A stretch of 64,000 bases of DNA from Pseudomonas sp. PIC25 (GTDB lineage: Bacteria; Pseudomonadota; Gammaproteobacteria; Pseudomonadales; Pseudomonadaceae). Below, piece by piece: positions 1 through 12,527 of this stretch (its first letter is position 1; each line of letters starts with the position of its first letter). A program made the translations under genes and the position numbers. Under the pieces are notes generated by a model that searched no databases, was not told the DNA's origin, and saw only the letters and a program-made list of their open reading frames with translations. Where the stretch lies: positions 62,001 through 126,000 of the forward strand of contig NZ_MUJY01000154.1 of assembly GCF_002286785.1 (NCBI RefSeq), given 5' to 3'.

Positions 1-1
1 T

Positions 2-403
2 CTGCTGATTCCTTACGTGCCGGGTGCCGGCGAGCTGATCGTGTTCTGCGGCGCGCTGATCGGCGCCGGTCTGGGCTTTCTCTGGTTCAACACCTATCCG
101 GCCCAGGTCTTCATGGGGGACGTGGGCGCGCTGGCGCTGGGCGCGGCGCTCGGCACCATCGCCGTGATCGTTCGCCAGGAGATCGTGTTGTTCATCATGG
201 GCGGGGTGTTCGTCATGGAAACCCTGTCGGTGATGATCCAGGTCGCGTCGTTCAAGCTGACCGGCCGGCGTGTGTTCCGCATGGCGCCGATTCATCACCA
301 TTTCGAACTGAAGGGCTGGCCCGAGCCTCGCGTGATCGTGCGCTTCTGGATCATTACGGTGATCCTGGTGCTGATCGGCCTCGCCACCCTGAAACTGCGT
401 TGA
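2..403 (+). CDS. mraY: Phospho-N-acetylmuramoyl-pentapeptide-transferase, C-terminal part
   Basis: The reading frame is open from the left edge, so the 5' end lies outside the window. About 133 C-terminal residues are visible. They contain the MraY/WecA-family signatures: the [11 protein letters not shown] acidic motif and the [14 protein letters not shown] histidine motif, separated by membrane segments. MraY transfers phospho-MurNAc-pentapeptide to undecaprenyl phosphate in the inner membrane, making lipid I. murD begins seven bases after its stop, which is the normal dcw order. The upstream genes (murE, murF and so on) are presumably just outside the window. Identification is secure from the motifs and neighbours. 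Confidence 0.97.
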   Translation: MLIPYVPGAGELIVFCGALIGAGLGFLWFNTYPAQVFMGDVGALALGAALGTIAVIVRQEIVLFIMGGVFVMETLSVMIQVASFKLTGRRVFRMAPIHHHFELKGWPEPRVIVRFWIITVILVLIGLATLKLR

Positions 404-410
404 GGACGAG

Positions 411-1757
411 ATGAGCCTGATCGCTTCCGACCATTTCCGCATCGTTGTCGGCCTCGGCAAGAGCGGCATGTCCCTGGTGCGCTTCCTGGCGCGCCAGGGG
501 TTGCCCTTTGCCGTTGCCGATACGCGCGAGAATCCGCCGGAACTGGCCACCCTCAAGACGCAGTTCCCGCAGGTCGAGGTTCGCTGCGGTGCCCTGGACG
601 TGGAATTCCTGTCCCGCGCCGGCGAGCTGTACGTCAGTCCGGGCCTGGCGCTGGCCACGCCGACGCTGCGTGAAGTCGCGGCGCGGGGCGTGAAGATGTC
701 CGGCGATATCGACCTGTTCGTCCGTCATGCCAAGGCACCGATCGTCGCCATCACCGGCTCCAACGCCAAGAGCACCGTGACCACGCTGGTCGGCGAGATG
801 GCCGCGGCAGCAGGGCGCAAGGTAGCGGTCGGTGGCAACCTGGGCACGCCGGCGCTGGACCTGCTGGATGATGCGGTGGAGCTCTACGTGCTCGAGTTGT
901 CGAGCTTCCAGTTGGAAACCACCGAGCGGATGAATGCCGAGGTCGCCACCTGCCTGAACGTCAGCGAAGACCACATGGACCGCTATGACGATCTGCAGGC
1001 CTACCACTTGGCCAAGCACCGTATCTTCCGTGGCGCTCGTCAGGTGGTGGTGAATCGTCAGGACGCGTTGTCCCGGCCGCTGATCGCCGATCAGGTGCCG
1101 TGTTGGACTTTCGGCCTGGAAAAGCCGGACTTCAAGGGCTTCGGTCTGATCGAGGAAAACGGCGAGAAGTACCTGGCCTTCCAGTTCCAGGCGTTGATGC
1201 CGGTGCGTGAGTTGAAAATGCGCGGCGCGCATAACCAGGCCAATGCCCTGGCTGCGCTGGCTCTTGGCCATGCCGTAGGCCTGCCGTTCGAGCCGATGCT
1301 GGATACGCTGCGTGGCTTCACCGGCCTGCCGCATCGCTGCCAGTGGGTGCGCGAGCGCAACGGTGTGAATTACTACGACGACTCCAAGGCCACCAATGTC
1401 GGTGCGGCGCTGGCCGCCATCGAAGGCCTGGGGGCGGACATTCCCGGCAAGCTGGTGCTGATCGCCGGTGGCGACGGCAAGGGGGCGGACTTCTCCGCCC
1501 TGCGTGCACCGGTTGCCCGCTTCTGCCGGGCCGTGGTGCTGCTCGGCCGCGATGCCGAGCGTCTGGCCGAAGCATTGGGCGGATCGGCACCGCTGGTGCG
1601 GGTGAAAACGCTCGACGAGGCTGTCCGGAGTGCGGCCGAACTGGCGTCGTCCGGCGATGCGGTGCTGCTGTCGCCTGCCTGCGCCAGCCTGGACATGTTC
1701 AAGAATTTCGAAGAGCGCGGACGTCTGTTCGCCCAGGCTGCGGAGGGGTTGCACTGA
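411..1757 (+). CDS. murD: UDP-N-acetylmuramoylalanine--D-glutamate ligase
   Basis: This cytoplasmic enzyme adds D-glutamate to UDP-MurNAc-L-alanine using ATP. The protein is 448 residues, the usual MurD length. An N-terminal Rossmann-like UDP-binding domain begins IVVGLGKSGMS (residues 11-21). The Mur-ligase ATP loop GSNAKST is at residues 116-122 and the conserved central motif ELSSFQLE follows. The C-terminal domain has the YYDDSKATN and SPACASLDMF motifs near the end. Start ATG 411 follows GAGGACGAG and lies 7 bases after mraY. The stop overlaps the ftsW start (TGATG at 1755-1759), which suggests translational coupling in the cell-wall operon. Confidence 0.98.
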   Translation: MSLIASDHFRIVVGLGKSGMSLVRFLARQGLPFAVADTRENPPELATLKTQFPQVEVRCGALDVEFLSRAGELYVSPGLALATPTLREVAARGVKMSGDIDLFVRHAKAPIVAITGSNAKSTVTTLVGEMAAAAGRKVAVGGNLGTPALDLLDDAVELYVLELSSFQLETTERMNAEVATCLNVSEDHMDRYDDLQAYHLAKHRIFRGARQVVVNRQDALSRPLIADQVPCWTFGLEKPDFKGFGLIEENGEKYLAFQFQALMPVRELKMRGAHNQANALAALALGHAVGLPFEPMLDTLRGFTGLPHRCQWVRERNGVNYYDDSKATNVGAALAAIEGLGADIPGKLVLIAGGDGKGADFSALRAPVARFCRAVVLLGRDAERLAEALGGSAPLVRVKTLDEAVRSAAELASSGDAVLLSPACASLDMFKNFEERGRLFAQAAEGLH

Positions 1758-2980
1758 TGCTGTCCCTGCTGCGTCCGTTCCCGTCCCCGCTGTTCAGCCG
1801 TCGCGGCCTGGATGTCGACTTCCCCTTGCTGGCCGGTTGTCTGGCGCTGCTTGGCCTGGGACTGGTGATGATCACCTCGGCATCCTCCGAAGTGGCTGCC
1901 GCGCTGTCCGGCAATCCGCTGTATCACATGATCCGCCACCTGGTTTACTTGGTGATCGGACTCGGTGTCTGCGGGCTGGTGCTGATGATTCCGCTGTCCA
2001 CCTGGCAGCGTCTGGGCTGGGTCCTGTTGATCGGCGCCTTCGGGTTGCTGGTGCTGGTGCTGGTGCCTCATATCGGGCGCGAGGTGAACGGCTCCATGCG
2101 CTGGATCGGCTTCGGTGCATTCAACGTCCAGCCCTCGGAAATCGCCAAGGTTTTCGTGGTGCTCTACCTTGCCGGTTATCTGGTCCGCCGCCAGGAAGAA
2201 GTGCGCGAAAGCTGGGCCGGATTCTTCAAGCCGTTCGTCGTGCTGTTGCCGATGGCCGGCCTGCTGCTGCTGGAGCCCGACTTCGGTGCCACCGTGGTCA
2301 TGATGGGATCGGCCGCAGCCATGTTGTTTCTCGGTGGTGTCGGCCTGTTCCGCTTCAGCCTGATGGTGGCGCTGGCCGTGGGTGCGGTGTTCGTCCTGGT
2401 GCAAACCCAGGAGTACCGCCTGCAACGCCTGATCACTTTTACCGACCCCTGGGCCGACCAGTTCGGTTCCGGCTACCAGTTGACCCAGGCGCTGATCGCC
2501 TTTGGTCGCGGCGAATGGTTCGGCGTCGGTCTGGGCAACAGTATCCAGAAACAGTTCTACCTGCCCGAGGCGCATACCGACTTCGTCTACGCGGTGCTCG
2601 CCGAAGAGCTTGGCATGGTCGGTGCTCTGGCGACCCTGGGTCTGTTCCTCTTCGTCAGCGTGCGTGCCTTGTACATCGGGTTGTGGGCGGAGAAGGCCAA
2701 GCAGTTTTTCGCCGCCTATACGGCCTACGGTCTGGCGTTCCTCTGGATCGGCCAGTTCCTGATCAATATCGGTGTGAACATCGGCCTGTTGCCCACCAAG
2801 GGCCTGACCCTGCCGTTCCTCAGCTATGGCGGCAGCTCGCTGGTGATCTGCTGCCTCAGCCTCGGCCTGTTGCTGCGTATCGAATGGGAGCGCCGAACCG
2901 TGCTGGGGACAGAGGATGTGGAGTTTGCCGAAGAAGATTTTCCCGAAGACGGCACGGAGGGTGTGAGCCATGCCCGCTAA
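1757..2980 (+). CDS. ftsW: Lipid II polymerase/division protein FtsW
   Basis: This is a SEDS-family membrane protein of 407 residues that polymerises lipid II at the division septum with its partner FtsI. After a short cytoplasmic N-terminus there are about ten membrane segments. SEDS landmarks are visible: NGSMRWIGFG, QPSEIAKVF, LLLEPDFGATVVM, LPEAHTDFVYAVLAEELG and PFLSYGGSSL. The frame extends upstream without a stop, but ATG 1757 shares a base with the murD stop and gives the normal FtsW N-terminus. The 3' end overlaps murG by 11 bases. Confidence 0.97.
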   Translation: MLSLLRPFPSPLFSRRGLDVDFPLLAGCLALLGLGLVMITSASSEVAAALSGNPLYHMIRHLVYLVIGLGVCGLVLMIPLSTWQRLGWVLLIGAFGLLVLVLVPHIGREVNGSMRWIGFGAFNVQPSEIAKVFVVLYLAGYLVRRQEEVRESWAGFFKPFVVLLPMAGLLLLEPDFGATVVMMGSAAAMLFLGGVGLFRFSLMVALAVGAVFVLVQTQEYRLQRLITFTDPWADQFGSGYQLTQALIAFGRGEWFGVGLGNSIQKQFYLPEAHTDFVYAVLAEELGMVGALATLGLFLFVSVRALYIGLWAEKAKQFFAAYTAYGLAFLWIGQFLINIGVNIGLLPTKGLTLPFLSYGGSSLVICCLSLGLLLRIEWERRTVLGTEDVEFAEEDFPEDGTEGVSHAR

Positions 2981-4032
2981 TGTGCTGATCATGGCGGGTG
3001 GCACCGGGGGGCATGTGTTCCCGGCACTGGCCTGCGCCCAGGAGTTCAAGGCGCGTGGTTATTCCGTGCATTGGCTGGGAACACCGCGCGGTATCGAAAA
3101 CGATCTGGTCCCCCAGGCCGGCTTGCCGTTGCACCTGATCCAGGTCAGCGGCTTGCGTGGCAAGGGCATCATGTCGCTGCTGAAGGCGCCGTTCCAGCTG
3201 ATCAAGGCGCTGTTCCAGGCACGGCGGGTGATGCGCGAATTGCAGCCGGTCTGTGTGTTGGGCATGGGCGGCTACGTGACCGGGCCGGGCGGCCTGGCTG
3301 CACGGCTGGCCGGCGTGCCACTGATCATCCACGAGCAGAACGCCGTGGCCGGGACTGCCAATCGTGCCTTGGCTCCGCTTTCGAGCCGGGTGTGCGAGGC
3401 CTTCCCGGAAACCTTCGGCGCCTCAGCCAAGCGCCGTACCACCGGTAATCCGGTGCGCGAGGAACTGTTCCTGGAAACGCCACGCCAGATGTTGCAAGGC
3501 CGCAAGCCGCGCCTGCTGATCCTGGGCGGCAGCCTGGGCGCCGAGCCGCTCAACAAGCTGCTGCCGGAGGCGTTGGCCCAAGTACCGGCGGAGTTGCGTC
3601 CCGAGGTGTTCCATCAGGCCGGCAAGCAGCACCACGAGATCACCGCCGAGCGCTATCGCGCTGCCGGGGTCGAGGCTGAGGTAGCGCCCTTCATCAAGGA
3701 TATGGCGCGGGCCTACGCCTGGGCCGATCTGGTGATCTGCCGCGCCGGTGCGCTCACCGTCAGCGAACTGGCCGCCGCCGGGCTGCCGTCATTCCTGGTG
3801 CCGTTGCCGCATGCGATCGACGACCACCAGACCCGTAACGCCGATTATCTGGCGAAGGAGGGCGCCGCTGTCCTTCTGCCGCAACGCACGACTGACGCCG
3901 CCACGCTGGCCGCGCAGCTGACCGAGGTTTTGATGCAACCGGAAAAACTCAAGGCCATGGGCACGACAGCCCGCCGTCTGGCCAAGCCCGACGCCACCCG
4001 CAGCGTGGTGGATATCTGCCTGGAGGTGGCTA

Positions 4033-4040
<8 letters not shown>
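2970..4040 (+). CDS. murG: Lipid II synthase (UDP-GlcNAc:lipid I GlcNAc transferase)
   Basis: MurG is a peripheral membrane glycosyltransferase of the GT28 family that adds GlcNAc to lipid I, giving lipid II. The 356-residue protein has the glycine-rich N-terminal loop [10 protein letters not shown] (residues 10-19) and the C-terminal UDP-GlcNAc-binding region with [16 protein letters not shown] and [21 protein letters not shown] ribosome-binding site at 2956-2961 lies inside the end of ftsW, with which the gene overlaps by 11 bases. It overlaps murC by 8 bases. The length and both signatures are normal for the family. Confidence 0.98.
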
Positions 4041-6437
<2,397 letters not shown>

Positions 6438-6439
6438 AC

Positions 6440-7318
6440 ATGCACGGCGCCACTCTCCGTCACCAGCAACCCGGCAGCGGCCGCGCCTCCATGCGCAAGC
6501 CGGCGCCCCGGGGTGCCAGCCGGATGGTGGCCAAGGAACCGTTATCGGCGCGCTTGCCGAAGCCCAACTTCGCGCTGTTCAAGCGTCTGGCCTGGCCGCT
6601 GTTGCTGGTCGGGCTGGGGTTCGGTGCCTATGAGCTGGCGCAGCGGTTGTTGCCCTATGCCGACCGGCCGATCGCCAAGGTCAGCGTGGAAGGCGACCTC
6701 AGTTACATCAGTCAGCAGGCGGTGCAGCAACGCATCGCGCCGTTCGTCGAGGCGAGCTTCTTCACCGTCGACCTGGCCGGCATGCGCGGCGAGCTGGAGC
6801 AGATGCCTTGGATCGCCCATGCCGAGGTGCGTCGCGTATGGCCGGATCAGGTGCTGATCCGCCTGGAGGAGCAATTGCCGATCGCCCGTTGGGGCGACGA
6901 GGCGCTGTTGAACAACCAGGGGCAAGCGTTCGCCCCGCGCGAGTCGGCGCACTACGAGCATCTGCCGCAGCTCTATGGGCCGAAGCGTGCGCAACAGCGG
7001 GTCATGCAGCAGTACCAGGTGCTCAGCCAGATGCTGCGTCCGCTGGGCTTCTCCATTGCACGCCTGGAACTGCGCGAACGGGGTAGCTGGTTCCTGACAA
7101 CGGGGGCGGGCAGCGACGGCCAGTCCATCGAACTGCTGCTCGGACGCGATCACCTAGTGGAGAAGATGCGCCGCTTCATCAGCATTTACGACAAGGCGCT
7201 GAAAGAGCAGATCGCGAATATAGAGCGCATCGACCTGCGTTACCCCAACGGCCTGGCCGTGGCGTGGCGTACGCCGGTGCCCGACGCGGCGGCGATGACC
7301 GCCCGCGCAGAGAATTGA
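6440..7318 (+). CDS. ftsQ: Cell division protein FtsQ
   Basis: This bitopic inner-membrane protein of 292 residues links early and late divisome proteins through the FtsQ-FtsB-FtsL complex. It has a basic cytoplasmic N-terminus of about 45 residues, one membrane segment around residues 50-70, then a periplasmic POTRA domain (starting near [14 protein letters not shown]) and the beta domain with [25 protein letters not shown] 6440 begins two bases after the ddlB stop. A later in-frame ATG at residue 18 is a possible alternative start, but the first is accepted because of the tight operon spacing. Confidence 0.95.
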   Translation: MHGATLRHQQPGSGRASMRKPAPRGASRMVAKEPLSARLPKPNFALFKRLAWPLLLVGLGFGAYELAQRLLPYADRPIAKVSVEGDLSYISQQAVQQRIAPFVEASFFTVDLAGMRGELEQMPWIAHAEVRRVWPDQVLIRLEEQLPIARWGDEALLNNQGQAFAPRESAHYEHLPQLYGPKRAQQRVMQQYQVLSQMLRPLGFSIARLELRERGSWFLTTGAGSDGQSIELLLGRDHLVEKMRRFISIYDKALKEQIANIERIDLRYPNGLAVAWRTPVPDAAAMTARAEN

Positions 7319-7334
7319 GGAGAACGGAACAATC

Positions 7335-8582
7335 ATGGCAAGCGTGCAGAGCGGCAAGATGATCGTCGGCCTGGACATCGGCACCTCCAAGGTGGTGGCG
7401 TTGGTGGGCGAGGTTGCCGCGGACGGCCAACTGGAAATCGTCGGCATCGGGACGCATCCGTCGCGTGGCCTGAAGAAGGGCGTGGTGGTGAACATCGAGT
7501 CCACCGTGCAGTCGATCCAGCGTGCCGTCGAGGAGGCCCAGCTGATGGCCGGCTGCCGCATCCACTCGGCCTTCGTCGGGGTGGCCGGCAACCATATTCG
7601 CAGCCTGAACTCCCACGGCATCGTCGCCATCCGCGACCGCGAAGTGAGCCCGGCCGATATCGAGCGCGTGCTGGATGCTGCCCAGGCAGTGGCGATCCCG
7701 GCTGACCAGCGGGTGCTGCACACCCTGCCGCAGGACTACGTCATCGATAACCAGGAAGGCGTGCGCGAGCCGCTGGGCATGTCCGGCGTCCGTCTGGAGG
7801 CCAAGGTGCACGTGGTGACCTGCGCGGTGAATGCGGCGCAGAACGTCGAGAAATGTGTGCGCCGCTGCGGGCTGGAGGTCGACGACATCATCCTCGAGCA
7901 ACTGGCCTCGGCCTATTCGGTGCTCACCGAGGACGAGAAGGAACTGGGCGTCTGCCTAGTGGACATCGGCGGCGGCACCACCGACATCGCCATCTTCACC
8001 GAGGGCGCCATCCGTCACACCGCGGTGATTCCGATCGCCGGCGACCAAGTGACCAACGACATCGCCATGGCCCTGCGTACCCCGACGCAGTATGCCGAAG
8101 AGATCAAGATCCGCTACGCCTGTGCCTTGGCCAAGCTGGCCGGTGCGGGCGAGACCATCAAGGTGCCCAGCGTCGGTGATCGTCCGCCGCGAGAACTGTC
8201 CCGCCAAGCCCTGGCCGAGGTGGTCGAGCCGCGCTACGACGAGCTGTTCACCCTGATCCAGGCCGAACTGCGGCGTAGCGGCTACGAGGATCTGATCCCC
8301 GCAGGGATCGTTCTCACCGGCGGTACTTCGAAGATGGAAGGTGCGGTCGAGCTGGCCGAGGAAATCTTCCACATGCCGGTACGCCTCGGCGTGCCCCACA
8401 GCGTCAAGGGGCTGGCCGACGTGGTGCGCAACCCGATCTATTCGACCGGCGTGGGGCTGTTGCTCTACGGCTTGCAGAAGCAGGCCGACGGCGTGCCCAT
8501 GTCCGGTTTCGGCAGTTTCAGCGATGAACCCAAAACACCTGTCCTGGAGCGGCTCAAACGCTGGGTCCAAGGCAATTTCTGA
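7335..8582 (+). CDS. ftsA: Cell division protein FtsA
   Basis: FtsA is an actin-fold ATPase that tethers FtsZ filaments to the inner membrane. The 415-residue protein has the phosphate-1 motif VGLDIGTSKVVALVGE, the SHS2/1C domain (residues about 85-165), the CLVDIGGGTTDIAIF phosphate-2 motif and the GIVLTGGTSKMEG adenosine motif. The last dozen residues (ERLKRWVQGNF) form the expected amphipathic membrane-targeting helix. A ribosome-binding site GAGGAGAACGG lies just before ATG 7335, 16 bases after ftsQ. Confidence 0.98.
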   Translation: MASVQSGKMIVGLDIGTSKVVALVGEVAADGQLEIVGIGTHPSRGLKKGVVVNIESTVQSIQRAVEEAQLMAGCRIHSAFVGVAGNHIRSLNSHGIVAIRDREVSPADIERVLDAAQAVAIPADQRVLHTLPQDYVIDNQEGVREPLGMSGVRLEAKVHVVTCAVNAAQNVEKCVRRCGLEVDDIILEQLASAYSVLTEDEKELGVCLVDIGGGTTDIAIFTEGAIRHTAVIPIAGDQVTNDIAMALRTPTQYAEEIKIRYACALAKLAGAGETIKVPSVGDRPPRELSRQALAEVVEPRYDELFTLIQAELRRSGYEDLIPAGIVLTGGTSKMEGAVELAEEIFHMPVRLGVPHSVKGLADVVRNPIYSTGVGLLLYGLQKQADGVPMSGFGSFSDEPKTPVLERLKRWVQGNF

Positions 8583-8631
8583 ATGCAATAGCGGTAGGCG
8601 TTACAAACTAGAAAAGGAAAGGAGAGGGAAA

Positions 8632-9813
8632 ATGTTCGAATTAGTAGACAACGTCCCACAAAGTGCAGTCATCAAGGTCATCGGCGTCGGTGGCGGCGGT
8701 GGCAACGCGGTCAACCACATGGCCAAGAGCAGCATCGAAGGCGTCGAGTTCATCTGCGCCAACACCGATGCCCAGGCGCTGAAGAACGTTGGCGCCCGTA
8801 CAGTGCTGCAACTAGGTACCGGTGTGACCAAGGGCCTCGGCGCTGGCGCCAATCCGGAGGTCGGCCGTCAGGCCGCGCTGGAAGATCGCGACCGTATCGC
8901 CGAAGTGCTGCAAGGCACCGACATGGTCTTCATCACCACCGGCATGGGCGGCGGCACTGGTACCGGTGCGGCGCCGATCATCGCCGAAGTGGCCAAGGAT
9001 CTGGGCATTCTCACCGTGGCGGTGGTGACCCGTCCGTTCCCGTTCGAAGGCCGCAAGCGCATGCAAATCGCCGATGAAGGCATCCGTGCGCTGGCCGAGA
9101 GCGTCGATTCGCTGATCACCATCCCCAACGAGAAGCTGCTGACCATCCTGGGCAAGGACGCCAGCCTGCTGTCCGCCTTCGCCAAGGCTGACGACGTGCT
9201 GGCTGGTGCGGTGCGCGGCATCTCCGACATCATCAAACGTCCCGGCATGATCAACGTTGACTTCGCCGACGTGAAGACCGTGATGAGCGAGATGGGCATG
9301 GCGATGATGGGCACCGGCTGCGCCAGCGGCCCGAACCGTGCGCGCGAAGCCACCGAGGCGGCGATCCGCAACCCGCTGCTGGAGGATGTGAACCTGCAGG
9401 GCGCTCGCGGCATCCTGGTGAACATTACCGCTGGTCCGGATCTGTCCCTCGGCGAATACTCCGACGTGGGTAACATCATCGAGCAGTTCGCTTCCGAGCA
9501 CGCCACCGTCAAGGTGGGTACCGTGATCGATCCGGACATGCGCGACGAACTGCACGTCACCGTGGTCGCCACGGGCCTGGGCGCGCGCATCGAGAAGCCG
9601 GTGAAGGTCGTCGACAATACCGTGCAGGCCACTGTGGCCGCGTCGACCGCTGCCGCACCGCGCAGCGAGCAAGGGGTCAACTACAAGGACTACGAGCGTC
9701 CCACCGTACAGCGCCAGAGCCATGCCGGTGCGGCGACCGCGGCCAAGCTCAACCCCCAGGACGATCTGGATTACCTGGATATCCCGGCATTCCTGCGTCG
9801 CCAGGCTGATTGA
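8632..9813 (+). CDS. ftsZ: Cell division protein FtsZ
   Basis: FtsZ is the tubulin-like GTPase that forms the division ring. The 393-residue protein has the GTP-binding start VGGGGGNAVNHM and the tubulin signature GGGTGTG at residues 106-112. A variable linker of about 50 residues leads to the conserved tail DYLDIPAFLRRQAD that binds FtsA and other partners. The frame is open further upstream, but ATG 8632 gives the family N-terminus and is preceded by a purine-rich AAGGAAAGGAGAGGG at 8615-8630, an unusually strong ribosome-binding site that fits the high FtsZ level needed. A 49-base gap separates it from ftsA. Confidence 0.99.
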   Translation: MFELVDNVPQSAVIKVIGVGGGGGNAVNHMAKSSIEGVEFICANTDAQALKNVGARTVLQLGTGVTKGLGAGANPEVGRQAALEDRDRIAEVLQGTDMVFITTGMGGGTGTGAAPIIAEVAKDLGILTVAVVTRPFPFEGRKRMQIADEGIRALAESVDSLITIPNEKLLTILGKDASLLSAFAKADDVLAGAVRGISDIIKRPGMINVDFADVKTVMSEMGMAMMGTGCASGPNRAREATEAAIRNPLLEDVNLQGARGILVNITAGPDLSLGEYSDVGNIIEQFASEHATVKVGTVIDPDMRDELHVTVVATGLGARIEKPVKVVDNTVQATVAASTAAAPRSEQGVNYKDYERPTVQRQSHAGAATAAKLNPQDDLDYLDIPAFLRRQAD

Positions 9814-9844
9814 TGAAATTTATCAGGACTGTGAAGGTGATTGG

Positions 9845-9873
9845 TGTTCAGCAAAGGCCGGTTCTGCTATCAT
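9845..9873 (+). promoter_or_regulatory. Possible lpxC promoter (extended -10)
   Basis: Between ftsZ and lpxC lies TGCTATCAT (9865-9873), an extended -10-like element, with a weak -35 candidate TGTTCA at 9845-9850 and 17-base spacing. A 6-3-6 inverted repeat ATTGTTGAAAACAAT follows at 9882-9896. This would let lpxC be transcribed apart from the division genes. It is inferred from sequence only and is weak on the -35 side. Confidence 0.3.
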
Positions 9874-9889
9874 CGCCGGCCATTGTTGA

Positions 9890-10837
<948 letters not shown>

Positions 10838-10862
10838 GCAAGACCCTCCTTTTCCAGACTTC

Positions 10863-10892
10863 GAGGCCACCCCTGGGGTGGCCTCTTTTTTG
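10863..10892 (+). terminator. Rho-independent terminator after lpxC
   Basis: A perfect GC-rich stem (GAGGCCACCCC pairing with GGGGTGGCCTC) with a minimal loop is followed by six T residues. It lies 25 bases after the lpxC stop and closes the division/cell-wall transcript. Confidence 0.93.
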
Positions 10893-10955
10893 CCTGCGCT
10901 TTTATCGGGTCGCCACGTGCGGGTGCGTTTTATCGTCGCACCGGCCGAGGGTGGG

Positions 10956-11417
10956 TCAGCCGTCTTCGGGGGGCTTCACATGGCTGGCCAGACGCTCCAG
11001 GGCTGCCTTGAGCCGGGGATCGCTGACGGTCTCGGCGCTCGCCTGGATGCTTTCCGATGCCGAGGGGGAGAGGAAAAGAGTGCGACCGGGTGCACGCCTT
11101 TGGGGCGTTGGAGGTTGCACCTTAAGGAGAATTTTCGTTAAGGTCGCGAACTCTTCGAATGCCTGCAGTTGCCGTAGCAGGCGTTTTTGCTGGTAACGCA
11201 AGCGGGTGGCCCAATGGCCATCGGTGATGATCAACAACAGGCAACCGTCGCGCCACGAGGCGACATGGCAGTGTTCGCGCGCCGCCGGTTGCAGCTGGCT
11301 TTCCAGTAGACGCTGCAGATGAGCGAGGCGTTGGGCTTCGCCGAACAGCGCTTTCAACGGCTTCGCCTCGCTCAAGAGCGCGGCGGGTGTCCGGGCCGGC
11401 AAGGGACGAAAAATCAT
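10956..11417 (-). CDS. dciA: DciA-type replicative helicase loader (DUF721)
   Basis: The 153-residue protein from ATG 11417 matches the DUF721/DciA family: a short N-terminal region, then a KH-like domain with LLESQLQPAAREHC, a CHVASWRDGCLLLIITDGHWATRLRYQ core and a long basic helix RLLRQL. The C-terminal ~50 residues are low-complexity and Pro/Ser-rich. DciA is the ancestral loader or operator of the DnaB replicative helicase in bacteria that lack DnaC. Its place between lpxC and secA on the opposite strand is, as I recall, the same in P. aeruginosa. An upstream in-frame ATG at 11447 would add ten residues; neither start has a strong ribosome-binding site, and I prefer the shorter form. Confidence 0.85.
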   Translation of the reverse strand: MIFRPLPARTPAALLSEAKPLKALFGEAQRLAHLQRLLESQLQPAAREHCHVASWRDGCLLLIITDGHWATRLRYQQKRLLRQLQAFEEFATLTKILLKVQPPTPQRRAPGRTLFLSPSASESIQASAETVSDPRLKAALERLASHVKPPEDG

Positions 11418-11495
11418 GGCAGGACGCCTGAGATTGGGAGCGGCCATGGTAGCAGAAAGACGGCTACCGATTGCGCTCGGTCACAAGGGGACGTC

Positions 11496-12422
11496 ATGCA
11501 CATCATTTTCCTGAGCCGCCGTCACGGCGCGACGCGCTCGTACAGCCTCGATCTGCGCCTGCTGTGCGGCGCAGTCTTCCTGTTGATCGGATTGGCTCTG
11601 GGGGCCGGCGCAGCGCTGGGGGCCTGGTGGGGTCCGCGTTCGGCTACTGTTCCGCTGGATGAGCCGATGAATGCGCTGCTCGACGAACAGCGCGCGGAGA
11701 TCAGTGCGACCCGCGAGGATGCGCAGCGCCAACTGGATGCCTTCGCCGCCCACCTGGCGGAACTGCAGGCCCGCCTGACCCGTCTCGATGCCTTGGGCGA
11801 GCGGCTCACCGAGCTGGCCAATCTGGATGCCAGCGAATTCGATTTTTCCCTGAACGTGGGGCAGGGCGGCCTCGACGAGCCGCTGGAAGGCTCGGCCTAT
11901 GCGCCTCCCCCGTTCATGGACAGCCTGGACAGCCTGTCCGAGCGTCTGGACAACCGCGAGCAGTTGCTCGAAGTGTTGGAGCAACTGCTAGCCGAGCGGC
12001 GCTTGAGCGAGGCAGAGTCGTTGTCCGGCCGCCCTGTTCTGCAGGGCTATATGTCCTCGCCGTTCGGTCGTCGCAGCGACCCGTTGACCGGACGCCTGAG
12101 TATGCACAAGGGCGTGGATTTCGCCGCCAAACCCGGCAGCGATGTGGTTGCCGTGGCGGCGGGTGTGGTCACGTCGTCCGGACGCAAGAGCGGTTACGGC
12201 AATGTGGTCGAGATCAGCCACGCCGATGGCTATGTCACCCTTTATGCCCACAACCAGAAGAACCTGGTTCAGGTTGGCGATCTGGTGCAGCGCGGTCAGA
12301 CGATTGCCAAGGTCGGCAGTACCGGGCGTTCGACTGGTTATCATGTCCACTTTGAAGTGCTGCACAACGGCATGGTGATCAATCCTGCCAGCTTCATCGC
12401 CCGTGCCAGCGCGGCGGAATAA
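11496..12422 (+). CDS. Membrane-anchored M23-family murein peptidase
   Basis: The 308-residue protein starts at ATG 11496 behind AAGGGG. It has a short cytoplasmic tail, one membrane segment around residues 20-45, then a periplasmic coiled-coil-like region (about 60-175) and a C-terminal M23 LytM domain. The zinc-site motifs of active M23 enzymes are visible: HKGVDFAA (HxxxD) and HVHFEVL (HxH). It is therefore likely to be a catalytically competent endopeptidase cutting peptide cross-links, or a regulator of one. It is divergent from dciA and lies just upstream of secA. The upstream extension of the frame is antisense to dciA and was not used. Confidence 0.88.
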   Translation: MHIIFLSRRHGATRSYSLDLRLLCGAVFLLIGLALGAGAALGAWWGPRSATVPLDEPMNALLDEQRAEISATREDAQRQLDAFAAHLAELQARLTRLDALGERLTELANLDASEFDFSLNVGQGGLDEPLEGSAYAPPPFMDSLDSLSERLDNREQLLEVLEQLLAERRLSEAESLSGRPVLQGYMSSPFGRRSDPLTGRLSMHKGVDFAAKPGSDVVAVAAGVVTSSGRKSGYGNVVEISHADGYVTLYAHNQKNLVQVGDLVQRGQTIAKVGSTGRSTGYHVHFEVLHNGMVINPASFIARASAAE

Positions 12423-12527
12423 CCGCCGCTTTCCTCTCTCCCGTTTCCGAGTAGAATGCCCCCTTTGCACGCAGCCGTGGCGGCCCGCGGCCGTGCCTCC
12501 ATCCCCAGAATGGAAGTCTTTGCCGAT

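Noticed and set aside
354-1754. A long antisense open frame over murD, and similar long frames over ftsZ, secA, the sensor kinase and polB (for example 12807-15533 minus, 20635-22167 plus, 57528-58766 plus).
   Set aside because: They lie opposite genes with firm family matches, follow the base pattern expected from high-GC codon use and have no recognisable domain or ribosome-binding site.
9857-9881. A GGCCGG...CCGGCC hairpin between ftsZ and lpxC.
   Set aside because: It has a long loop and no T run and overlaps the probable lpxC -10 element, so it is not reported as a terminator.
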